This document shows positions 20,892 to 31,004 of a stretch of DNA of 64,000 nt, piece by piece. This DNA is from Acanthosepion lycidas (taxonomy: Eukaryota > Mollusca > Cephalopoda > Sepiida > Sepiidae), in the NCBI GenBank assembly GCA_963932145.1, contig OZ010586.1, positions 54,857,443-54,921,442 on the forward strand, written 5' to 3'. The translations under genes were made by a program, and so were the position numbers. Below the pieces are notes generated by a model. It was not told the DNA's origin, did no database searches, and was given only the letters and a program-made list of their open reading frames with translations. Numbering within the stretch: the first letter of the stretch is position 1; the number at the start of each line of letters is the position of its first letter.

Positions 20892-20893
<2 letters not shown>
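20685..20893 (+). repeat. tRNA-derived SINE, family SINE-a, full-length-looking copy
   Basis: The head is clearly tRNA-like: an A box in 'tggctcaatcggttaaggc' (about 20692-20710) and a B box 'ggttcaattcctgtcagagg' (about 20746-20765). The family body 'aaatttcttggacattcagg' and tail follow, running into a (TA)n tract. It is the best guide to the family's complete structure in this window. Confidence 0.85.

Positions 20894-20897
<4 letters not shown>

Positions 20898-20954
<57 letters not shown>
20898..20954. repeat. (TA)n microsatellite
   Basis: Perfect TA dinucleotides directly following the SINE tail. Confidence 0.95.
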
Positions 20955-20957
<3 letters not shown>

Positions 20958-21284
20958 CAGTTGGGTTCACCTTGTACAAGCCCAGGGGCCACTCAAGGTA
21001 GAGGGTTAAATTAAGAGGCAGTTCATATAAATAGGAGGGGAAGATAACAGTTAACCCTAGACTTGAACAGGTTAAAATTGTAGTGATCAGGGAAACATTC
21101 TCTTGGGAGATTGTTCGACAAAGCAGTAGTTTACCAGAAGAACTTGTTCAAGTGGAACTTCTCACAGATGGAATGTGGGTGGGGTTTGTTACAATGTAAA
21201 TGTGATGGTGGGTCCTAATCATGAAGGTTAGGATTGGTGGAATTAATATAAAAATAATGCAATTATACATACATTAGAATGAAT
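20955..21284. other. Spacer, nothing recognised
   Basis: No coding or RNA feature. Composition is a little less AT-rich than the flanks, so an old repeat is possible. Confidence 0.4.
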
Positions 21285-21640
21285 GAACAAGTGTGTAACG
21301 GTTAATGGCTTGGAAATAGAAGCCAATGAGCTATGTTTGAATTCTATCTGAGTTTGTTATATTCACTTTTACACAAATAGCCTTTGGAAAATTAGGTATT
21401 TCGTCTCTCTTCCTCCAGTTATGGGATAAATAGTAGAGGTTCTCTAGCCTTGGTTGGCATCTAGTGTAGGAGAAAGACAACTCTGAATTCAAAACCTGAG
21501 GAGACTTCATGGCACACTATATGCCAATTCTCTGTTATCAGCTCTTCCAAAATGTGTACCCAATTCTATACACGCCTTCAACACTACATTCAAATCACAT
21601 GTGTATGTAGTGAGGAGTCTGGTGATTCAGTTTTAATGAA
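21285..21640 (+). repeat. tRNA-derived SINE, family SINE-c, copy 2
   Basis: A-box-like 'gtaacggttaatggcttgg' and B-box-like 'gtttgaattctatc' are followed by the body shared with 1355-1700: 'tcctccagttatgggataaa' and 'aactctgaattcaaaa'. Confidence 0.65.
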
Positions 21641-21804
21641 ATGAATTGTTTGGACCCCATGTGTTGAAATTGATGGGAGAGTCCACTATATCTCCATATA
21701 GTATCTCTATATGTATCCAGCTCTTGCTATAAGTTTTATGAAAACCAACATTTTATTATTTTTTAATAAAAAAAAACTGCCAATGCCTACAAAAAAATTT
21801 ATTC

Positions 21805-22430
21805 TCTTGACACTACTATTACTATATACAATTTTCACTCCCTTGGCAATGTTTATTGTTTTAAAAAGTGATGATTAGAATATTAATAAAACCCCAAAAT
21901 ATAAAAGTGGATTTATACATTTTCTTGATAATTAACAACAAGCATATTTAAACAATAATGAAATAATGAAATATTTATTATTATTGCACTTTATAAACAA
22001 ATAGATACGAAAAGAATTTTTTTATTCATAAATTTATATAAATTGGAAAAATAATGCAAGAAGTAATCTGAGATATAAAATAAGTTGAGAGGAAAATGTA
22101 TTTTGTTCAGAAAAATTCAAATTTCTTTGTTCTACAGTTCATTGCTATTTTTATAAAATTATGAATAAAAAATTGTTTTCATACTTATTTATAAAATGGT
22201 AAAAAATAAATATTGTATTGTAGTTAGTTTATATATTTTGATAATTTTGTAATCTTTTGTAAATTTTTGAATAAATAATTTCTTTTTAAATTTATTTCTT
22301 TATGAAATGGTAAATAATAAATATCACATTGCACTTGTTTCACATATTTTTATAATCTTGTAAACAATCATTACCAAGGAAAGGAAAAGTGTAAAGAATA
22401 ATAGCAGTGTCAAGGGAATAACTGTTCTTT
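21805..22430. repeat. Foldback element with inverted ends and an internal duplication
   Basis: The left end (about 21805-21870, with cttgacactactattact and ccttggcaatgtttattg) is the imperfect inverted repeat of the right end (about 22362-22428). Inside, two AT-rich units of about 105 bp (22155-22265 and 22265-22370) repeat the 'tttataaaatggtaaaaaataaatat' theme. No coding capacity. It looks like a MITE or foldback element. Confidence 0.55.
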
Positions 22431-23562
22431 TGACACACCATTTTTTCCAGAAGTTTAAGTTAAACATTGCCAAAAATCTGTTATTTTTTTTATCCTTATC
22501 TTTTCCTAAGTAGGTATGATTATATACTGTAATATATAGGTGAATCTTTAACTAAAAAAATTTAAGTAAAATTTTTTAATTAAAATTAATTAATTTTTTA
22601 ATTTTTAATTAAAATTAATTTAATAATTATTTTTAATTCATTTTTTAATAAAAAGTTTTGAAGTTTATATAAAAATTTGAAAACTAGAAATTTACCAATG
22701 TTTGTATTAAGTTAATAATAAATAGAAATATTTTATTTTGGAATTCTATTGTTCACATGAACAGAGTGAAAATCTTTAAACATACAACAAACTCTTCTGT
22801 ACTTAGGACATGCTTGTTTTTCTTTTATCTTTGAAAAAAAAATTCCAAAAGGAAATAAATATTGGTTGTCTTCAACTTATCTTTGAAGGTTTTCCTTTCT
22901 TTTTTTCAAGTGATATCGTATACCAAATGATAAAGAGGTACCCAGATTGAAAACACAGGTCTTTATCTAAATTACATCACTTTGTTTCACTTGTATGCCA
23001 TTTGAATATCATGAATTTTAATAATGAATTCCAGAGAAGTTAGAAGAATCATGTCTGGTTTTTGCAATCAATTTCTTAGCTGTGTTTTTTCCCACCCTGC
23101 ACAGCCAAAGATTTAATGGCATATATCATAGGTTTCAGTTGAATTCTTTGATTACTAAGTCACATTCAAACTTTCCTTAGATGATCTTTAGTTTTGAAAT
23201 ATAATTTTTTCATTATGTATGGTAACAACAGATGTTGGCAGCTTTAAATGTGAAATTTTCTTAATAAAAATTTGAAGATTGTATTTAAATAGCCAAAAGT
23301 TTTGTTGAAACCTAACTAAAATAAATTGGTAACATATTTAATTGACTGTAAAGGTAAATGAAAAACCGATTTTTATTTTTTAATGAGTATTTTAAAATGA
23401 ATAAATTTATTAATTATTTTGTTGGAATTTTTTGCTTGCTAATGAAATTATTTGAAATTAAAAAAGTAGAAAAAATGAAATGAAATGAAGTATTTACATG
23501 CCTTTATAGAAATTTGTATTTCTCTTTTTATACAGATAAACAAATGTGAGTATAATTACCAC
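22431..23562. other. AT-rich region, nothing recognised
   Basis: Contains simple A/T palindromic sequence at 22550-22650. No gene is supported. Confidence 0.5.
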
Positions 23563-23614
23563 TCATCTATATATATATATACATATATATACATACATAT
23601 ATATATATATATAT

Positions 23615-23660
<46 letters not shown>
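23563..23660. repeat. (TA)n/(TACA)n microsatellite
   Basis: An interrupted TA/CATA tract. The open frame through it is an IYIY artefact. Confidence 0.95.
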
Positions 23661-23663
<3 letters not shown>

Positions 23664-23939
23664 TTTCATTAAAGTTGACTGACAAGGTACTATGATTAAG
23701 TTTTTTATTTAATTTTTCTTCTGTTTGTATAATTTTTTTCTTTTCTGGACATAAAGTATATAAAAATATACCAAATGTTCTGTTATGTCCAAGTGTTTTC
23801 AGCTATTCTTTTAGCCATTATCAAGGATGATATTTATTTTATTTTTAACTGAATGTATGGATTTAAAAAAAAGAATTATGTATATATCTAGAGTTATAGT
23901 AATGTTTTTTTATTCTCCAAACATGGTCAGCACATTGTA

Positions 23940-24490
23940 GATAGTATTTAGTATTGGCTTTTTTTATTTTATTATTAATGCTCCCATTATTTTGAGCCTT
24001 TTTTACATGTGGATGAGGCTATTATAGTTGTAATTTCTATGAATATGTTGCAGATCGAGTTTGGTAGGTTTCCATGTGTATTTAAATGAAACCTAATTGA
24101 GCTCTGATCAGAGAAATATAATGTGAGTCTTCTTGTTAGGCATGTCGTAGTATATCCAATATAATTATTTTTGAATTTGGTTTGATCAGGAACACAATTC
24201 TTTAAGCAACATGTGAATTCATTAATAATATTGGTTCTCTGTAATTTGTATCTTGCAGATGAGTTATCATTGTTGGCAATAAGGTGATCTGTTTTAATTT
24301 TTTATACTAGTTAATTAATTTAATTTTCTTGTTCTGGCTGACTGGAGTTGTGAATGTTTTTATAATGTTTCTAAGGAAAAAATTATCCTGCTTATAGTTA
24401 TCTTGTATTTGATTTTTATAGAAAATGTTAATGTTATTGTTATCTGTATGTTCAGTGTTGCTATTGTTTAACTTAGAAAGAAAAGGTCTA
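23940..24490 (-). mobile_element. Penelope-like element fragment with GIY-YIG endonuclease remnant
   Basis: The minus strand carries RPFLSKLNNSNTEH and IFYKNQIQDNYKQDN, then at about 24215-23995 a GIY-YIG-type region: CVPDQTKFKNNYIGYTTT, TCLTRRLTLYFSDQSSIR, FHLNTH. YIGYTTTCLTRRL matches the endonuclease signature of Penelope-like retroelements, which follows a Cys-rich linker and cuts target DNA. The reverse transcriptase part is absent. It is an inactive remnant. A hammerhead-like RNA motif lies about 300 bp upstream in the same orientation. Confidence 0.75.
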
Positions 24491-24655
24491 ATTTGTTGAT
24501 AATTATTATATATAGGTCTAATTATATAGGTCTAATTTGTTGATAATTATTATATATAGGTCTAATATAGGTCTAATTATATAGGTCTAATTTGTTGATA
24601 ATTATTATATATAGGTCTAATTATATAGGTCTAATTTGTTGATAATTATATATAT
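24486..24655 (+). repeat. Nested short tandem repeat (ggtctaatttgttgataatt)
   Basis: Units of about 45 bp combine 'ggtctaatttgttgataatt', 'attatatata' and 'ggtctaattatata' and are repeated about four times with one shortened unit. Confidence 0.85.
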
Positions 24656-24689
24656 GTACATATTTGTTATATTATAAATATATATCTAT

Positions 24690-24706
24690 ATATTATATAT
24701 ATATGA

Positions 24707-24750
<44 letters not shown>
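24690..24750. repeat. AT-rich microsatellite
   Basis: A (TA)n tract next to an imperfect 'ataacataaatatgttat' palindrome. Confidence 0.9.
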
Positions 24751-24756
<6 letters not shown>

Positions 24757-24780
24757 CAAAAATTATAACATAAATATGTT

Positions 24781-24846
24781 ATAAAATCAGTACAAAAGCA
24801 GCCATTTTGTTTCAACACTTCTGGTGTCTTATCAAATGATGGTGTG
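24781..24846 (-). ncRNA. Hammerhead-ribozyme-like motif
   Basis: On the minus strand the core reads TTGATAA (24835-24829), then a 5-bp stem II closed by a CAGAA loop (24828-24814), then GAA (24813-24811). A 6-bp stem III follows (24810-24805 with 24797-24792, a 7-nt loop), ending in U16.1 and A17 (24791), the predicted cleavage nucleotide. A weak 4-bp stem I could form from the flanks. Compared with CUGAUGA, positions 3 and 8 are U and A instead of C and G. These two bases pair in the hammerhead fold, so the change keeps the pair. Hammerheads are known in the terminal repeats of Penelope-like elements, and a Penelope fragment lies just downstream on the same strand. Activity is not established. 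Confidence 0.5.
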
Positions 24847-24856
24847 CAATTTGTTT

Positions 24857-24901
24857 GGTGTTTGGTCGATTTGAACCTTCAGTTCAAATCAACCAAACAC
24901 C
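24857..24901. repeat. 20-bp stem hairpin
   Basis: Inverted repeat arms 24857-24876 and 24882-24901 (one mismatch) around the 5-nt loop cttca. Confidence 0.9.
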
Positions 24902-25689
24902 TCTCAAGAGGGGAAACTCTGTTACATAAGCTACAATGACCAATCAAAATACAAATATATGAGAATTCAAAAAAAACTTGACAACGAACCTTGGTTAATG
25001 CCTTAATGTTAAGATTAGACTAAAATAGAAATCATTCTAACTGATTAATGTTAAATATTACTAGAAAATTGAAAATTAAAAATTAACAATTTTAAATTTA
25101 ATCTGTATTAAGTTTAAAACATAAAATTATTTAAAGAAGAAACTGGGGAAAAGTACATATATTTTATTAATTTCATTTTAATTGAAAGGCTAAAATCTCA
25201 GAATAAATGTTAATCTAATGGGGATGTAAAACTTTGTTACAACTTAGATATATTTGAAGTGGTGATATGGGCAGGGGAGGTTGAAATCTTGCAAAAGAAA
25301 TTACGTACACAATAAGTTTATAATACATAGACATATAGACATATTTAGATATATAAACACACAAAAACATGAATGAAACAGGAAAAAGATGTTCATGACC
25401 CTAAAAAACAGACAACATGAAAGGCGTATGTAAGCAATTATACACACATATATATATATATACATATATACACATATATACATGCATATAAACATACACA
25501 CATACACATACGCATATGCATGTATACACAGACATAAAAATAAATATATATATATGTTAAAACAGGAGTAGATAAGTTTGCCTATCATCCAGTTCATGCT
25601 CCTCTTCAGTCTTTTGAACAGGAGTAGAAGTTTATCTCTTGTTTCCTGTTTAGGACTGGATTTCCAGTTCTTCCTTAAGTATTTTCCAT
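24902..25689. other. AT-rich region with microsatellite
   Basis: TA/CA-rich tract at about 25440-25550. A long minus-strand frame (25301-25906) crosses this tract and the LINE-A 3' end and is a repeat artefact. Confidence 0.5.
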
Positions 25690-25775
25690 TCTCTTTCACT
25701 CCCAGTAGCCCCTTGCATCTTAGTGGCATTATCACCTTGCTTGAGATGAATTGATTAAAAAAAATTCTATATTTG
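25690..25775 (+). mobile_element. LINE-A 3' terminus
   Basis: The sequence 'ccttgcatcttagtggcatt' followed by 'atcaccttgcttgagatgaattgattaaaaaaa' is the sense-strand version of the terminal block seen in minus-strand copies at 49.7 and 60.5 kb. Only the last 90 bp or so remain. Confidence 0.7.
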
Positions 25776-26539
25776 CAAACAATTATACCAATGCATGTTT
25801 TTCCCCTGCATACGATATGTAATATATGACTATATAACAATGTCGCTATACATAGTAAAGGTAATTTTGAAATTACATGATAACAACAATAGGGAGGTGC
25901 TGACAAGCAACATTATACATGTGCATAGGATGCAGAATACAGTATTCTATCGTTCAGTCAAGTGGTGGGAATACACAAGTGACATCATGGATCATGGAAT
26001 GTTAAATGTCCCCTAAGTTCCAAAAATGGAAAGTTCCAAATGTCTGTTTGAACTTTGATAATTCATGTCACCTTGTCATCATTTGTTCACACCAGATGTC
26101 AAGGAAAAACTGATATAAGACTATTCATTTCTATGACATCAAGTTATAATGGCTCCACCTACCCTTACCTTTACATACTGGTTCCCATGACTTTTGGCAC
26201 GTCAGTATTCATAAATGCATATGCATATAAGTACAGACATAGAAGTACAAATACACAGAAATGTATATGATTCTTTTTAACATTTTTAGAGTGTAGCAAA
26301 TACTTTTAAAGCTGTAATGCATATTAACCTTAGGAAAGTTTTATGTTCTTAGTTAAAAGCCTAAAGTTCATAAGCAAATAAGATAAAAGTCTGTTGGTCT
26401 AAAATAAATAGGTTTATAATTTGGCTAAAATATTTCAAGTTTAAATTCTCAAAATCTATTAGTCTAAATTTTTCACTTCATTTTCTTGCACATTCTGAAT
26501 TTTCTTTGTGTATAGCCAACTTTAAGATAAGGAATGTTG
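25776..26539. other. AT-rich region, nothing recognised
   Basis: No supported gene. Small frames at 25795-26016 and 26055-26270 lack any domain or splice context. Confidence 0.5.
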
Positions 26540-27205
26540 TGGATCTCCTTCTTTTATTAATGATGATGTTTTGATGTATTTGGTGGAATCAAATCTTCAT
26601 ACAACTACTCAAGAGTTTGCAGGAGAATGAGATGTAAGCATTGGAAGAAACAAATTGTAAAGTTGAAGAAGCTCAAAAAATGGGCGCCACCTGAAATTGA
26701 ACAAGAACCAGAAAAATCACTTTTATGAAGTTGAACAGCAAAAGTAATGCATTTCTTGATCGCATTGTGATATGCAATGAAAAATGGATTCTGTCCATTG
26801 ACTGCATAGTGGTTAAGCCAAGATCGAACTCCTTAACACTTCCCAAAGCCAAAATTGCACCAAAAAAAAGATATGGCGCCTGTTTGGTGGTCTATAGTCT
26901 CATTAATCTACTGAAGCTTTCTGAATCACAGCAGAGAAATACCGATATTGTGATATTGATGAAATGCATCAAAAGTTGCAGCATATGTATCTAGCATTTC
27001 TCAATAGATAATGTTCAGTCTTGTTGTTACACATGATAATGCTTAACCACACTTTTACACAACCAACTCTCCTGTCTCAACCATCATATGCTCCAGACCT
27101 TCCTCAAAACGATTACCACTTTTTTCACCATTTTGACAACTTGCAAGGAAACGTTTCAAATGATCAAACAGCTTCAAAAAACAGTTTTAACAACAAAAAA
27201 CATGC
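26540..27205 (+). pseudogene. Mariner transposase fossil
   Basis: Typical mariner pieces appear in order: a helix-turn-helix-like TTQEFAGE region near 26600, FLDRIVICNEKWILS at 26752-26796 (the first catalytic Asp is replaced by Asn in 'CNEKW'), LPKAKIAPKKRYGACLVVYS, HDNA near 27030, and PSYAPDLPQNDYHFFHHF near 27080-27133 (third-Asp region, DYHFF). Cut-and-paste transposition was the original role. Several stops and frame changes make it inactive. Confidence 0.8.
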
Positions 27206-27229
27206 AAATGGTAGAACATATATGTAACA

Positions 27230-27480
27230 TAAAAATCACCAAGCAAAGCATATTGAAAATAACATGAAAAATAAGAAAACAGCACCAACTTGCAACAACA
27301 CCTCAAAACAATGTAACCTTTGCCTAGATGATGAGAAAATACCAATTTCTAGAACAATATAAACTACTAAGTAGAAGATCAGAATTAATTTTCAAATGCA
27401 AACATGAAAACCTACAACCATATTATGACTCCAAAGACTAAGTAATATCCCACTACTTACATCTAATAAACTTTATTTCA
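27230..27480 (+). mobile_element. Possible retroelement tail fragment
   Basis: Two adjacent short peptides, CNLCLDDEKI and LLSRRSELIFKCKHEN, in different frames resemble the conserved C-terminal tail found on some invertebrate reverse-transcriptase elements. It is too short to assign a family, and no other domain is present. Broken. Confidence 0.35.
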
Positions 27481-28056
27481 AATATGAAAATTTAAGACTG
27501 AAGAAAATATATAAAATAAATAAAATGAAAATTAATAAATAAAACTAGGAAAATAATGAAAGATTTAATCTAAAGGTCAGGATTCTAAATAACCTAAAAC
27601 ATTATTCCCAAAGAAAAGTTTTGGGAAAAGCAAGTTTTCCCCTGCCTTCATTTCCTATAATCTCTCAGTGACTGAGATATAGACAGTTTGGTCTGAAAAT
27701 TGCTTGAGGTGTAAAACTGACAATCAGTATGTTCACACTGTCTATACATCTATCTATTTATATATATAAAAAATAAAAAGATGCTCACTCAAATTTCAGT
27801 TCTCAACATGCAGAGGCTTCTACTAAGTATTCAAAAGAACAAAAAAATTACACCAAAAAATACATCTTAAAAATGACTAAATAAGTGGCCAAAAGCGCTT
27901 TGGATAATATGGACAATTTTTGCATTCCCTTACTCCCACCAAATAGAAAAATGTAAGAACACTGAAAAACTAAATAAAAAAATGAATGAAATTTTCCTTG
28001 TCTGTCATATTTAATGAAAGGTGTTTAAAAGAAAGGTTGCTACCCAAATATATATA
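27481..28056. other. AT-rich region, nothing recognised
   Basis: No supported feature. Confidence 0.5.
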
Positions 28057-28057
28057 T

Positions 28058-28117
<60 letters not shown>
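28057..28117. repeat. (CA)n(TA)n microsatellite
   Basis: A run of CA dinucleotides followed by TA. Confidence 0.95.
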
Positions 28118-28231
28118 GTATAATGGATGCACAGGTGTCATAATGGTGTAGGTCTATCTAATTCACATAATGCAATCTTCCAACAATTTTCAAACAGTAG
28201 CAATCTATTCTTCTTGAATTTCATCTTCCAA

Positions 28232-29966
28232 TTAAGCTAATGCTTAATACTTTCACAAAAATAAAAACATTAATTCTGTTACTTCTGTCTCTTTGTTCAT
28301 ACATGCATTCTGTCTTATGTTAGTTCACACAATTCTTTTATATCCTTTGAAGCAAGCTAACCACACACTGGTGTTTAAAATTCAATGAAAAGTACTAATT
28401 ACTAGCAACAAGAAAAGTAAAACTATAAAAATAAACAAGAAACAAACAAATTCAGTCAGCCACTCTTTCATACAATCAACAGAAGGAACACTTTGCTGAA
28501 TTTGTTTGATCCATTCTAGAAAGCTTATAATTAATTTATTGGTTGGTACCATATCATTTGATATATAAGTAAAATCTCTAAAGTTATTAAGAATTCCACT
28601 TCTTCAACTCACTACTGTTTTGCTCTGTTGTGATTAGATTTCATTCTGGTTCATTCTGCATGCTGGCCAGATGTGACCACCATGAAGGAAGAAGACAAAA
28701 TAAAAGTTGTTTTCTCCACATTGGGCTCCACACACCACCTCTGGTCTACAAAGTGAACTCTGGCGGTGGCCAATCGTGAACACCCTTGGGACTACTAGAC
28801 CTGCTTAAAAGCAGACTCTGAGGACAACCAGATAGTCGAGGCTTAGCATGTCTGTCGGCCATCATGCAGGGTGCAGCTGCTGTTATCACCACCATGACCT
28901 TGTCACCATGACAACAGAGTTGCAAACTGATGACCATACAAAGCACTACTACACCCACTGTAACCACCTTCACTGCCACCACTCAGCATAACCACACATC
29001 TCAATAACCATTACCATTTCCTAGCTTGACCTACCACCTCGGCATACCTCGACTCATGTACACAGCATTCCCTTCACAGTTGACCCCAGTGACATCTGCT
29101 CCACAGAATAGGTCTACCTTGACTCATTTACAAGGCATTCCCTTCAAAGTTGATGCAGCTATCTCCGTTCTACAGAACCAGCCTCCCAAAACTGCCATCA
29201 CCTCAGCCTACTTGACTTGTTTACAAGGCATTTCCTTCACAGTTGACCTCAATGACATTCATTTCATAGAACAGCTCCACCTTGTCTCATTTACAAAGCA
29301 TTCCCTTCACACTCGACACTGTATACATCCATTCCACCGTACTGACCTCCCTAACCCACTGTCACCTTGACCTACCTTTGCAGTTGACCCCAGCAACATC
29401 CACTCCACAGAACAAGTCTACCTTGACTTGTTTCCAAGGAATTCCCTTCACAGTCAACACCAGCAGCCTCCATTCCATGGAACAGGGCTACCAAGACCAC
29501 ACCAATCCAATGTCACCCCATTTCAACACAACAGGTTGACCAACCGACAAGACGACCTACAACCGTGACATCCATCAACCAAATGTACACCAACAGTATA
29601 CTGTGACCTCAGCCATGCTGGCATAAGAAATGGTTCAACTCCTGACACTATGAATATGCTCAATCACTATTCCTGTACTCTCTATCAACAATAAATGTTG
29701 TTTCACTTTAATCCTCATTATTCCTTTCTCTCACTACCAAACGCTTAATTTAACACTATTAAAGGACCAAAAAGTATTCCCCAGAAAGTGAAAACCAAAA
29801 TCTGTCATGTTAACAATGTGTGGCTTGTCTTATATTAATCAACCTTTGCCACATATTTTCTGTTCAAGGTTGACGAATATGCTCTATTATAATGTGCAGT
29901 CAGATTGAGACAGAAGTAACAGAATTAATGTTTTTATTTTTGTGAAAGTATTAAGCATTAGCTTAA
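28232..29966. mobile_element. 1.7-kb unit bounded by perfect 60-bp inverted repeats
   Basis: 28232-28291 and 29907-29966 are exact reverse complements over 60 bp. The outer end 'ttaagctaatgcttaa' is itself hairpin-like. The interior is AT-rich near the ends. At about 28620-29700 it is a more GC-rich block containing a degenerate tandem repeat and no recognisable transposase. It could be a non-autonomous DNA transposon or two convergent copies of one repeat. Confidence 0.65.
29045..29490 (+). repeat. About 72-bp degenerate tandem repeat
   Basis: The motif set 'catttacaaggcattccctt', 'cacagttgaccccag', 'ccactccacagaac' and 'taccttgact' recurs about five or six times with many substitutions. 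The frames across it (29026-29370, 29282-29539) are repeat translations, not genes. Confidence 0.75.
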
Positions 29967-30097
29967 GCTAAATTTCTAAAACTCTGTATCAGTTGTTGGT
30001 CTAAAATTATCTAGAGTAGCTTTTCCACTTTTGTTCTATTTCAACATTGTCATATCATTCAAATCATCTATGAAATACATTCCTGCTAAAGATGTTA

Positions 30098-30138
<41 letters not shown>

Positions 30139-30249
30139 GAAAATAGTCATAAAAATATCTGGCAACTTCAAATCATACTCACAGGGCAAGATTTTGAAAC
30201 ATAGAGATATTTTAAATTCTGTAATATTAACCTTCAGGGAAGCACTAGA
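29967..30249. other. Spacer with (TA)n at 30100-30136
   Basis: No supported gene. Confidence 0.6.
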
Positions 30250-30628
30250 GAGAACAGCAAAAAGACATCATCCTGTGGGAAGAGAAAGAAAGAAAAAAAA
30301 AGTGGATGACAGATGAATTCTTGAAAGGGAGACAGCAGATAATATCATGAAATAGCATTGAATATATGATGTTTAACAAAAACATTAGAAATAAGTACAA
30401 GAAAGCAAAAGGTGAGTGGCTCAATGAGAATTATGTGGAGACAGAGAAATGGCAGAACAGGAATAGTAGTCATGCTTAAAATGATAAAAGAAATGACAGG
30501 ACAGAGAATGCAATCTTCAGTATGGGGCATAAAATCTAAAAAGAGAATGCTTAGAAAAAGAGAAATACTACATGGATTGAATAAATACATTAAAGGGCTT
30601 TTTAACAACAACAAAGGAGAGAAACTTA
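30250..30628 (+). mobile_element. LINE-B, part upstream of the reverse transcriptase (left half of a split copy)
   Basis: Frames show WMTDEILER-like, NIRNKYKKAKGEWLNEN, VVMLKMIKEMTGQRMQSS, GIKSKK and EILHGLNKYIKGLFNNNKG. This is the linker between endonuclease and reverse transcriptase in a common invertebrate LINE. The copy is interrupted at 30629 by a Tc1-like transposon and resumes at 35671. The 30628/35673 junction is collinear: ...NNNKGEKL continues as IIHKIMEGPTILK. Confidence 0.75.
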
Positions 30629-31004
30629 CACTACAGGCAAAAGGTCTCTCTGCTTTTCTTTAAAAAAATACCTTAAAATGAGATATCTTCATATTTTTTT
30701 AAATTAAAAGATAGCATTTCAGTAACTACAGTGTATTTGCTTTTATTTTTCAGTTTTTCCCCAGGTTCCTCTTAAAAAGTTCAAATTTTGATTTGTATAA
30801 GAAACAATATATTTTATATATATTATATATATATATAGTTTTCACCATTAACTCCTCACTTGACTTTTTGAGATTGCTAACATTTGCAACTGCATTAAAT
30901 ATTAATACAGTTTCTAAATGTTAATTTAGCACTGATCAATGTTGCAAACAAAACATATATAGATGTCACTGTTTTGTTTTTATTGCCATTTTCTAATCAT
31001 ATAA

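Noticed and set aside
25301-25906. A 201-codon minus-strand open frame
   Set aside because: It runs across a TA/CA microsatellite and antisense LINE-A 3' UTR. The protein is IYIY/CMYI-rich with no domain.
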